Source: Rubripirellula tenax
Lineage (GTDB): Bacteria > Planctomycetota > Planctomycetia > Pirellulales > Pirellulaceae
Assembly (NCBI RefSeq): GCF_007860125.1
Contig: NZ_SJPW01000003.1
Location: 706,764 to 770,763, forward strand
Reading direction: 5' to 3'
Length of the DNA stretch: 64,000 bases
The position numbers and the translations under genes are program-made. The notes beneath the pieces were generated by a model, which saw nothing but the letters and a program-made list of their open reading frames with translations, was not told where the DNA came from and searched no databases. Below are positions 56,863 through 64,000 of this stretch, piece after piece (the first letter of the stretch is position 1; every line of letters begins with the position of its first letter).

Positions 56863-57186
56863 CCGAAACGCCGAAAGAGACTGCGATTGTGGCCAGGATG
56901 CTGGCCTTGCTCTCACGGCTTTGCTCATCCTGAGGAGCGATTTTTCTCGATTTGATCTTTTCCATCGATACAATCGTGAAACGATTCCGGCCAAATCGCT
57001 GTCTATCGAGATTGTTGCCGGCGTAAATTTCGCTAACGGAAGACTCGGCAACCTTGCGGTGGGATAATGAAGCGGATGCAACATCCCCGTTTTTGAATGC
57101 CAAACTTGGCCCACCAATTGCTTTGATTGATGATCATCACGGACTGGGCAAACAAATTCTTTCGACCTTTCAGAGTTAAAAATCAC
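56863..57186. other. Intergenic control region before rfbBC
   Basis: About 320 bp without a gene. A hairpin GGCCAG-GATG-CTGGCC (56891-56906) lies 29 bp after the glycosyltransferase stop and may end or stabilise that transcript, although no clean T-run follows. An inverted repeat AATCGT-GAA-ACGATT is at 56972-56986, about 120 bp upstream of the sigma-54-like promoter at 57107-57122, which is a usual place for an activator site. Confidence 0.5.
57107..57122 (+). promoter_or_regulatory. Candidate sigma-54 (-24/-12) promoter of rfbBC
   Basis: TGGCCCACCAATTGCT matches TGGCAC-N5-TTGCW with one mismatch and exact GG-N10-GC spacing (GG 57108-57109, GC 57120-57121). A start site would be near 57133, leaving a leader of about 54 nt to the ATG at 57187. 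Its gene feeds sugar to the polysaccharide operon, which has similar sites. Confidence 0.6.
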
Positions 57187-58773
57187 ATGCGGACGATTCT
57201 CATCACCGGCGGTGCCGGCTTCATTGGCAGCAATTTGGTTCGGCAATTGGTTCGCTCCGAACAGTACCGAGTCATCAACGTTGATAAGTTGACCTATGCT
57301 GGCAACCTGTTCTCGCTCAAGGATCTTGAGGATTCGCCGAACTACACGTTCGTCCAGGGCGACATCGGCGACGGCATGTTGATGTTAGATCTGCTGCATC
57401 GTTATCAGTGCGATGGTGTGATGAACTTGGCTGCGGAATCGCACGTCGACCGTAGCATCGGTTCACCGGGCGATTTCGTTCAAACCAACGTCGTGGGTAC
57501 GTACGAGTTACTGGAAGCGACGCGAGAGTACTGGCAATCGCTGGCCGAAGAGAAGAGTGCAAACTTCCGGTTCATCCATGTGTCGACCGACGAAGTCTTC
57601 GGCTCGCTTGGTGATGAAGGTGCTTTCACCGAATCGACGCCCTATTCGCCCAACTCGCCCTATTCGGCATCGAAGGCGTCGAGCGATCACTTGGTCCGGG
57701 CCTACCACGAAACGTTCGCCCTTCCGACCATCACCACGCACTGCAGCAACAACTACGGGCCTTACCAGTTCCCCGAAAAGTTGATTCCGCTGATCATCGC
57801 CAAAGCCGTCGAAGGCAAACCGTTACCCGTTTACGGCACGGGCCTTAACGTCCGCGATTGGTTGCACGTCGAAGATCACTGCACGGCGCTGCGAACGATC
57901 TACGAATCCGGAAACGTGGGTGAGACCTACAACATCGGCGGCGGGACCGAGAAATCGAACTTGGACGTCGTCAACATCATTTGCGATACCGTCGACCGTT
58001 TGACCGGATCGTCGAAGAAGTCGAGTGACAAGATTGAATTCGTGCGTGACCGCCCGGGCCACGATTTCCGCTATGCGATCGACTGCTCGAAACTGAACAA
58101 TGACCTCGGCTGGCAGGCCGCCGTCAGCTTTGAACAGGGCATCGAAGCGACTGTGAAGTGGTATTTGGCCAACAGCGATTGGGTCGAAAGCACTCGCAAG
58201 AACGGTTACGACGGCCAACGTCTGGGAATCGACGCCGAAGGCAATCCGTCGGCCGGCATTACCGCGTCGGACATGAGCGACACGGCGCCAAACCAAAACG
58301 AAGACTGCCCGTTCGAAGGCGTTGTTTTCAACAAGCTTGGCAAGTACGAAGACAATCGCGGATGGTTGATCGAACTGTTCCGCAACGATGAAGTCCCTGC
58401 GGGCAATGAACCGGTCATGGCTTACATGAGCCAAACGTTGCCAGGTGTTTCGCGTGGCCCTCACGAGCACGTCGATCAATCCGACTTGTTCGGCTTTTTC
58501 GGCCCTGGCGACTTCCGTCTGTACTTGTGGGATTCACGCAAGGACTCGCCGACTTTCGGACAACGGTTCACTCGAATCGTCGGTGCGACGAATCCACAGT
58601 CGGTCATCGTACCGCCCGGCGTTGTGCACGCTTACAAGAACGTCAGCCTGCACCCAGGCATCGTCTTCAATGCACCCAACCGCTTGTACGCCGGTCAAGG
58701 CAAACAAGACCCCGTCGACGAAATTCGTCACGAAGAAGCCGACGGTAGTGAATACCAACTGATCGACGCCTAG
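57187..58773 (+). CDS. rfbB: Fusion: dTDP-glucose 4,6-dehydratase + dTDP-4-dehydrorhamnose 3,5-epimerase-like domain
   Basis: A 528-residue two-domain protein from ATG 57187. Residues 1 to about 345 are RmlB: TILITGGAGFIGSNLVRQL, VDKLTYAGNL, AAESHVDRSI, STDEVFGSLG, the catalytic PYSASKASSDH (Tyr-x3-Lys) and NYGPYQFPEKLIP. After a linker, residues about 385-528 are a cupin like RmlC: DNRGWLIELFRND, YMSQTLPGVSRGPHEHVDQSD, FRLYLWDSRKDSPTFGQ and VIVPPGVVHAYKNVS. Normally these are separate enzymes doing consecutive steps of dTDP-L-rhamnose synthesis; the fusion would channel the 4-keto intermediate. RfbA is the next gene. Confidence 0.9.
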   Translation: MRTILITGGAGFIGSNLVRQLVRSEQYRVINVDKLTYAGNLFSLKDLEDSPNYTFVQGDIGDGMLMLDLLHRYQCDGVMNLAAESHVDRSIGSPGDFVQTNVVGTYELLEATREYWQSLAEEKSANFRFIHVSTDEVFGSLGDEGAFTESTPYSPNSPYSASKASSDHLVRAYHETFALPTITTHCSNNYGPYQFPEKLIPLIIAKAVEGKPLPVYGTGLNVRDWLHVEDHCTALRTIYESGNVGETYNIGGGTEKSNLDVVNIICDTVDRLTGSSKKSSDKIEFVRDRPGHDFRYAIDCSKLNNDLGWQAAVSFEQGIEATVKWYLANSDWVESTRKNGYDGQRLGIDAEGNPSAGITASDMSDTAPNQNEDCPFEGVVFNKLGKYEDNRGWLIELFRNDEVPAGNEPVMAYMSQTLPGVSRGPHEHVDQSDLFGFFGPGDFRLYLWDSRKDSPTFGQRFTRIVGATNPQSVIVPPGVVHAYKNVSLHPGIVFNAPNRLYAGQGKQDPVDEIRHEEADGSEYQLIDA

Positions 58774-58787
58774 TCGTTCGTTGCGGA

Positions 58788-58849
58788 TTGCGGCTGGGAA
58801 TCTTCTCGGCCGCAACCTCTCGTTTTTGCGCCAGGGTTTGTTCTGGCGC
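58788..58849 (+). terminator. Two hairpins between rfbBC and rfbA
   Basis: The first stem is TTGCGGC (58788-58794) with GCCGCAA (58809-58815), followed within about ten bases by a T5 run. The second is GCGCCAG (58828-58834) with CTGGCGC (58843-58849). Both lie in the 120-bp gap between the genes. They may be a leaky terminator or RNA-processing sites that set the relative amounts of the two products. Confidence 0.45.
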
Positions 58850-58893
58850 CCAATCCGATTCAATATTGCGATTTTATTTTTCTCACCTCAAGA

Positions 58894-59832
58894 ATGACCT
58901 TCATGACCTCGACGCACGCAGCTTGTACCAAAGGCATTATCCTGGCCGGTGGATCGGGCACGCGAATGGCACCGATGACATCTTGCTGCAATAAGCAATT
59001 GTTGCCGATCTACGATAAGCCGCTCGTTTACTACCCGCTTTCGACTCTGATGTTGGCAGGCGTCCGTGAAGTCTTGCTCATCTCGTCACCGACGGAAATT
59101 CATCGCTTCGAAGATTTGTTCGGTGATGGTTCCCAGTTCGGGATTGAGATCACCTACAAGGTGCAACAGGAACCCAACGGACTAGCGCAGGCGTTTGTGC
59201 TTGGCAAAGAGTTCATTGGTGATGATTCGGTTGCGTTGATCCTTGGCGACAATGTCTTCTATGGTCACGGGCTTTCGAAGACGTTGCAAAACGTTGCTCA
59301 GAGTGGCAACGGTGGGACCATCTTTGCCTACGAAGTCAGCGACCCCGAACGGTACGGCGTGATCGAAATGGACGCCGCCGGGCGACCGCTTGCGATTGTG
59401 GAAAAGCCGAAAGAACCGAAATCGAATTTCGCGGTGCCCGGAATCTATTTCTTCGACAATCGCGTCGTCGGATTCGCTGAGGCTGTCAAACCGTCACCAC
59501 GCGGCGAGTACGAAATCACCGACGTGATCCAGCAGTACATGGACGACGGTTCGTTGTCGGTCCAGAAGATGGGCCGAGGCGTGGCATGGTTGGACACGGG
59601 CACACCGATGGCGCTGTTGCAGGCGTCCAACTTCATCGCGGCGATCGAACAAAGGCAAGGACTGAGGGTCTGTTGCCCGGAAGAAATCGCTGCCCGGATG
59701 GGATTCATCACTGCGGAACAGTTGGCCCAACAAGCGGCTGGAATGAAAAGTGATTACGGCGTTTATCTTCGCGGAGTTGCGAAACAGTTGATCGAAAACC
59801 CAGCCGTTCTCGAAGCCATCGAAGTCGCTTGA
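58894..59832 (+). CDS. rfbA: Glucose-1-phosphate thymidylyltransferase
   Basis: A 312-residue protein from ATG 58894 (ATG 58903 also in frame). KGIILAGGSGTRMAPMT is the nucleotide-binding loop, QLLPIYDKPLVYYPLSTLMLAGVREVLLISSP the RmlA block, ALILGDNVFYGHGL the metal site, and GVAWLDTGTPMALLQASNFI the C-terminal signature. It makes dTDP-glucose from dTTP and glucose-1-phosphate, the first step of the rhamnose pathway; RmlA is normally inhibited by dTDP-rhamnose. The stop overlaps the next gene by four bases. Confidence 0.95.
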   Translation: MTFMTSTHAACTKGIILAGGSGTRMAPMTSCCNKQLLPIYDKPLVYYPLSTLMLAGVREVLLISSPTEIHRFEDLFGDGSQFGIEITYKVQQEPNGLAQAFVLGKEFIGDDSVALILGDNVFYGHGLSKTLQNVAQSGNGGTIFAYEVSDPERYGVIEMDAAGRPLAIVEKPKEPKSNFAVPGIYFFDNRVVGFAEAVKPSPRGEYEITDVIQQYMDDGSLSVQKMGRGVAWLDTGTPMALLQASNFIAAIEQRQGLRVCCPEEIAARMGFITAEQLAQQAAGMKSDYGVYLRGVAKQLIENPAVLEAIEVA

Positions 59833-60698
59833 GTGATCCGTTGACAGTGCCTCGCCGTCCCGCTGCTGCGTTACGGACGGCGATACTTTTGATGTCGATC
59901 GTTTGCCTCTCCGCCGTGGGACTGTCCTACGTTGTCGAAGGTTCGACGTATGCAACACGGATGGCGACGACCATGGTGATGCCCGTCGGTTTGATGTGGC
60001 TCGCGTCGACGTTTTTTGCGATCGTGTTTGGGCTGCGCCGGATGGGGTCGGCATGTTTGGCGTTCGCGTTGATCAGCGGCTTGGTCTTCTTCACGGGTAA
60101 CGCTTACGTTGTGTCATCGTTCATGTCGTCGGTCGAATGGCCGGAAGACTCTGTTCCGACGACGCTTGAAACGCCGTTTCGCAGTGTCGTCGTTTTGGGC
60201 GGTGGAGTTTCGATCAGCCCGTTGGGGAATCCGGAACTGAGCGATGATGGCGAGCGAGTCTTCTCGGCCGCTCAACTATTCAGCGCCGGACGAACGCGAT
60301 CGATCATCTGTACCGGCGCGACGCCAGACGGACGATACAACCCATCCGACGTCGGTCGCGATCTGTTGTTGTCGACGGGGATACCCGACAAAGTTATCTA
60401 TCGCGTCGAAGGCGAAAATACCACGCAAGAGATGAAGGCGATGCGACAATTCTTGGACAATCCGCCCGAGGGTTTTCCAACCGACGGTGAGGTTGCATTG
60501 ATCACCAGCGCGTTTCACATGCGCCGCGCCATGCGATTAGCCGAAGTCCAGGGTTTAGCGTTTTTGGCGTATCCCGTTGCATTTCGATCAGACGCCGACC
60601 ACGGGTTCGAACCGCACCGACTGGTCCCCACCGCAGGTTCGATGGCAGACTTTTCGTTGGCGCTAAAAGAGCGTTTGGCCGCTATTGTCGGCCGCTGA
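59829..60698 (+). CDS. DUF218 (YdcF/ElyC-like) membrane protein
   Basis: A 289-residue protein from TTG 59829 in a TTGA overlap with rfbA (GTG 59847 is the alternative). Three membrane segments occupy residues 12-100 (AILLMSIVCLSAVGLSYVV, MPVGLMWLASTFFAIVFGL, CLAFALISGLVFFTGNAYV). The DUF218 domain follows: SVVVLGGGVS, ICTGATPDGRYNPSDVGRDLLLSTGIP, ENTTQEMKAMRQFL and VALITSAFHMRRAMRLAEVQGL. E. coli ElyC, of this family, affects undecaprenyl-phosphate carrier metabolism, so a role in recycling the lipid carrier for this polysaccharide is plausible. Confidence 0.9.
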   Translation: MSDPLTVPRRPAAALRTAILLMSIVCLSAVGLSYVVEGSTYATRMATTMVMPVGLMWLASTFFAIVFGLRRMGSACLAFALISGLVFFTGNAYVVSSFMSSVEWPEDSVPTTLETPFRSVVVLGGGVSISPLGNPELSDDGERVFSAAQLFSAGRTRSIICTGATPDGRYNPSDVGRDLLLSTGIPDKVIYRVEGENTTQEMKAMRQFLDNPPEGFPTDGEVALITSAFHMRRAMRLAEVQGLAFLAYPVAFRSDADHGFEPHRLVPTAGSMADFSLALKERLAAIVGR

Positions 60699-60805
60699 GA
60701 AACCGTCTCGGAATGACTTCCCGCTTTACGGCTGGTGCGAAAAGAATGTCCCAACTCTTTTGTGCTTAGCATCCGAAGACGCCTCGCGTGCGATTGTTGG
60801 TCCAT

Positions 60806-61852
60806 CTAGAAGCCGAGCCTTGCGATGAAGCGACGGCCGCCCGGAATCCGACTCGCGATTTCGGAGACCGCCAAGGGAACGACCAGCGCGACACAAAAAA
60901 GTCCCACCCCCATCCAAGCATGCGGATCGGGAATCATTCGTCCGATCAAACGCAGCGACAGATAGACCACAAAAATGTGCGACAAATAGATCCCGTACGA
61001 CCGAGCGCTCAAGTACTCGGTAACTGGATTGGCCGAAAGGCGGCTGAATGCCCAAATCACCGCTGTTCCGTAAAAGACGATCCAAGGATGATCGTACGGA
61101 TTCGATTCGGGATGGTTGGCATAGTGACGCACGGTCATCCCGCCAAACAACATGGCAAGAATCAAGCCAACGTACGAGTAGCGAAGGAACATAGTTCGAA
61201 GATGCAAACGCTCGGAAAACAATCCCATCGCGAAGAAGAAAAACCAGTAAGGGACATACCTCAGATCGTAAGCGGCGCGAGCAGTCTCGGAGACGGCGAC
61301 CGATTCGAAGACGGCGTTCTTTACACTACTATGGAAAATCGCGATGACCAACGAAATGAATAGGGTGATGGATGCCACGCGCACCGTGAATCGAGTCATC
61401 AAAAAACCGATGCAGTAACAGCACACGATGACGAAAACGAAATAGTAGATGTTCCAGTCTTGAGCGAATATCAACCGCCCGATGCTGCGCACCGGATCCT
61501 GCCATGGGAAGGGTGAACCGTACGCGAAGGCGGAAACGAATTGAGCCGCAATCGCATAAATCAGATAGGGACCGACCACTCGTTTGATTCGACGAAAGAG
61601 TCGGTCGGTCGTCGTCACCGAAACGAACAAGAGGCCAGAGCAGTACAGAAAGACCGGAATGCAAAACCGAAGCGAACTGAAACCAATTTGGACAGTACTG
61701 CCTTCCACCATAAATCGATCCAGCGTGTGAATGGCAACGACCGCCAGGATCGATATGGCTTTCATCACATCGATTGCACCGTCGCGCGGATGTGAAATCG
61801 TGCTCGCCGAAAACGTCACTTCGCTGTCGATCGTAGTCTTCGATCCGCTCAT
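60806..61852 (-). CDS. Acyltransferase 3 family membrane protein
   Basis: About 348 residues from ATG 61852; the frame is open further upstream but the family begins just after this Met. It has 10 or so membrane spans and the acyltransferase-3 start (GAIDVMKAISILAVVAIHTLDRF, with the key His), VFLYCSGLLFV, and YLSARSYGIYLSHIFVVYLSLRL near the end. Such enzymes O-acetylate polysaccharides at the inner membrane. Its place beside the polysaccharide locus suggests it decorates that polymer, though it is on the opposite strand and separate. Confidence 0.88.
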   Translation of the reverse strand: MSGSKTTIDSEVTFSASTISHPRDGAIDVMKAISILAVVAIHTLDRFMVEGSTVQIGFSSLRFCIPVFLYCSGLLFVSVTTTDRLFRRIKRVVGPYLIYAIAAQFVSAFAYGSPFPWQDPVRSIGRLIFAQDWNIYYFVFVIVCCYCIGFLMTRFTVRVASITLFISLVIAIFHSSVKNAVFESVAVSETARAAYDLRYVPYWFFFFAMGLFSERLHLRTMFLRYSYVGLILAMLFGGMTVRHYANHPESNPYDHPWIVFYGTAVIWAFSRLSANPVTEYLSARSYGIYLSHIFVVYLSLRLIGRMIPDPHAWMGVGLFCVALVVPLAVSEIASRIPGGRRFIARLGF

Positions 61853-62055
61853 TTTTGGCGCCTGTGAATGACGTGTTTCGGGTCGGTTTTTATCGTGCCG
61901 TACTTGTAATATCGGCCTGCCGCTCAAGTTAGATAATCTTTCCACCGGCGGGCAGAGCAACATCGCCTTCTTTGTGCCGTGTACGATTTCACCTTTACGG
62001 CGACTTCGAACCCATCACGTCGCCAGTGTTATCGGAGTAGTCTTCGTTGTTTGCT

Positions 62056-64000
62056 GTGGATGATTCGACCGTTGCAAATGTGCCTTGGCGATCCCGTTTG
62101 CGAGCGTCAACCCAAACGCAGCCGCTGATGTACTTGGCAGCCGCAGTCATCGCCGGCGTGTTGGTGGATTCGTTTTGGAGTACGTCGCCCTCGTTTGCGT
62201 CCGACAGAATACGAACGATGTTTTGGATGGTCATCATCCTTTCGTGCGTCGTTTCGATTTTCGTGTGCGCGCGTCTTGGACGATCGGTGACTTCCGCCGT
62301 GGCGCTCGCGATTGCGGTATTCGGATTGGGCGGATTGAATCACGCCATTCAAATGCGAAGCTATGCCGAATCGACAATCGCCAAAATGATGGGTCCCCAG
62401 TCTCGGCCTACGATTGTCGAAGGCGTCATCGAGCGACCCGCCGTGCTGCGTCGTCATCCGATGGCCGAGCGACGTAGTTTCGAAAACCAATCACCGTGGC
62501 AAACACAATTTGAAGTAACGCTGGATCGAGTCCGTGTCGGATACGACTTTGAACCGATCGACGGTCGCGTGTTGGTCAGCGTCGATGGGCGGCTGGACGA
62601 GTTTCTGCCCGGGGATCCGATTCGCGTATTCGGCGACATCCGAGGCATCGCGCCGCCGACAAATCCCGGTCAAACGGATATGGCGGGATACTATCACCGA
62701 CGCCGGCTGCAGGGACGCATCGATGTCAATCAGATCGAGCAAGTACAACGAATCGGCGAACCCGTTTCAGGCTACGGATTCTCGCGTCTGATCGCGCAGG
62801 CAGCGGCCCGCAGTCGCGATGGTTTGCTCGACAATTTGAGCGAATCGGCCGGACCGTTAGCGGTCGCATTGGTAATCGGACAGCGTGACTTTGTCGACCA
62901 AGAGACGCGTGACCAGTTATTGGTAACAGGAACGGCGCACCTTTTGTCGGTCAGCGGGATGCACCTTGCTATCGTTGTCTTGATGACTCAATGGATCGCA
63001 ATGATCTTACGAATGCCGATGACGGCCAAGATCGGCCTGATCATCGTTGTATGCATTTTCTACTGCGCGATCACCGGCGCCCGACCACCGGTGATGCGTG
63101 CTGCGGTGTTGGTTTCGACGCTGATGTTTTCGATCTGGATGCGGCGACCGGGCCAAGCGATCAACACGCTTTCGTTGGCTGGACTGATCCTAGTGCTCGC
63201 CAATCCCCAGAATGTATTTAGCGTCGGTGTTCAGTTGTCTTTCTTAGCTGTTGCCACGTTGATCATGACCAGCGGTCGCGGTCGCACCGGGTCACCCGCC
63301 ATCGATCAAGCCATTCGCAACGAAGAACAGTTGTCCGAGCTGGCGAAATCGGCGCGGCCGATGGCGATCAAACAACTTGGATACGGTGTCGACATCATCC
63401 GACAATTGTTGTGGTTCAGCCTTTGTGTTTCCGTGATCAGTTTGCCACTAGTATGGCACCAGTTCAACGTGATCTCGTGGATCAGCGTGCCCACCAACGT
63501 CGTACTCGGGCCGCTCTTGGTGCTAGCGTTGGCATCAGGAATTTGTACAGCCGGCGGCGTTTTGTTGGGCGCACCTTTGTTAGCCGTTCCGGCGACTGTT
63601 TGTGAGTTTTCGCTTGCGGTGATGCGTTGGTTGATCCAGTGGGCGGCCGACGTACCGTGGGGACACGCTTGGCTGCCCGCGCCGCCGACGTGGTGGGTGA
63701 TCCTGTTCTACATCGTGATCGGATTGTCGCTTTGTTACCCCGACGGACCTCGGGTTCGCACATGGCGATACCGGTGGATGGTTGTTTGGGTAGCCATCGC
63801 GTGGTTGATGGCGACGTGGCAACCGAGGCTCGATCGAGAAACCCTGGAAGCCACATTCGTCGACGTCGGACACGGGACCAGCGTCGTGATTCGATCCGGC
63901 GACGGCGACGTATGGCTTTACGACTGCGGACGGCTGGGCAATGACGTGGGCAGCAGCCGTGGCATCGACGAAGCGATTTGGTCGCTGGGCGTGACGCGGC
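62056..64000 (+). CDS. comEC: ComEC/Rec2 DNA uptake channel (partial, C-terminus off the right edge)
   Basis: An open frame from GTG 62056 (TTG 62047 also possible) to the right edge, 648 codons. Two N-terminal spans precede a DUF4131-like beta domain (FEVTLDRVRVGYDFEP, YYHRRRLQGRI). The competence domain has the hallmark ATGTAHLLSVSGMHLAIV-type block (TGTAHLLSVSGMHLAIV) and several spans. The final visible part starts the metallo-beta-lactamase domain (ATFVDVGHGTSVVIRSG, LYDCG). ComEC carries single-stranded DNA across the inner membrane during transformation. The rest of the lactamase domain is outside the window. Confidence 0.92.
   Translation, partial: MDDSTVANVPWRSRLRASTQTQPLMYLAAAVIAGVLVDSFWSTSPSFASDRIRTMFWMVIILSCVVSIFVCARLGRSVTSAVALAIAVFGLGGLNHAIQMRSYAESTIAKMMGPQSRPTIVEGVIERPAVLRRHPMAERRSFENQSPWQTQFEVTLDRVRVGYDFEPIDGRVLVSVDGRLDEFLPGDPIRVFGDIRGIAPPTNPGQTDMAGYYHRRRLQGRIDVNQIEQVQRIGEPVSGYGFSRLIAQAAARSRDGLLDNLSESAGPLAVALVIGQRDFVDQETRDQLLVTGTAHLLSVSGMHLAIVVLMTQWIAMILRMPMTAKIGLIIVVCIFYCAITGARPPVMRAAVLVSTLMFSIWMRRPGQAINTLSLAGLILVLANPQNVFSVGVQLSFLAVATLIMTSGRGRTGSPAIDQAIRNEEQLSELAKSARPMAIKQLGYGVDIIRQLLWFSLCVSVISLPLVWHQFNVISWISVPTNVVLGPLLVLALASGICTAGGVLLGAPLLAVPATVCEFSLAVMRWLIQWAADVPWGHAWLPAPPTWWVILFYIVIGLSLCYPDGPRVRTWRYRWMVVWVAIAWLMATWQPRLDRETLEATFVDVGHGTSVVIRSGDGDVWLYDCGRLGNDVGSSRGIDEAIWSLGVTR

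Noticed and set aside
1-64000. CRISPR arrays, insertion sequences, prophage or toxin-antitoxin modules
   Set aside because: No regularly spaced repeats, transposase, integrase or phage structural genes were recognised on either strand.

Overview
The window looks like chromosomal DNA of a planctomycete, most likely a Rhodopirellula-like member of the Pirellulaceae. This is inferred from gene content. It carries paired TPR/FG-GAP/ASPIC-UnbV secreted proteins, a DUF1570-type protease, an ECF sigma factor next to a Ser/Thr kinase carrying its own zinc-binding anti-sigma motif, a VIT-VWA protein, BlaI/BlaR-like regulators, a very large alpha-2-macroglobulin, many GTG/TTG starts, and a tRNA without encoded CCA. 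I see no insertion sequence, prophage, CRISPR array or rRNA. Two genes are cut by the window edges: a CRTAC1-like gene at the left and comEC at the right.

Layout. 1-5 kb: a divergent pair of paralogous CRTAC1-like lipoproteins. 5-16 kb: housekeeping and signalling genes (RbsD/FucU mutarotase, M50-CBS protease, CDF metal exporter, T2SS-F-like protein, soluble histidine kinase, zinc-ribbon membrane protein, BlaI/M56 pair with a candidate operator, NhaD antiporter). 16-23 kb: glpK-glpD, followed closely by an ECF sigma factor and a membrane Ser/Thr kinase. 23-37 kb: a roughly 2000-residue alpha-2-macroglobulin, tRNA-Leu(TAA), a DUF1570 protease, a membrane protein, a VIT-VWA protein ending in a GlyGly-CTERM-like tail, its neighbouring rhombosortase-like protease, and a prolyl oligopeptidase.

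37-61 kb is a large surface-polysaccharide locus. On the minus strand from 53.5 to 40.5 kb lie a Wzy-like polymerase, a Wzz/GumC-like protein with a degenerate kinase domain, three GT2 transferases, a GT4 transferase, an initiating sugar-phosphate transferase, another glycosyltransferase, a Wzx-like flippase and a WecG/TagA/CpsF transferase. Several of these genes overlap by four bases. On the plus strand lie a sigma-54 activator, a glycosyltransferase, an RfbB-RfbC fusion, RfbA and a DUF218 protein. RfbD lies at 37-38 kb, so all four dTDP-L-rhamnose activities are present. No Wza-type exporter is seen; the nearest outer-membrane candidate is a TolC-family protein. An acyltransferase 3 and comEC close the window.

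The two most interesting signals are these. First, a secreted VIT-VWA protein with a Gly9-hydrophobic-Arg/Lys tail sits directly upstream of a rhombosortase-like rhomboid protease, with a strong 13-bp hairpin between them; this looks like a dedicated one-substrate sorting pair. Second, -24/-12 (sigma-54) promoter-like sequences lie before the initiating transferase, before rfbBC and, more weakly, before wzy. They surround an activator whose receiver domain has lost most of its phosphorylation-site residues. Together they suggest a self-contained sigma-54 polysaccharide regulon.
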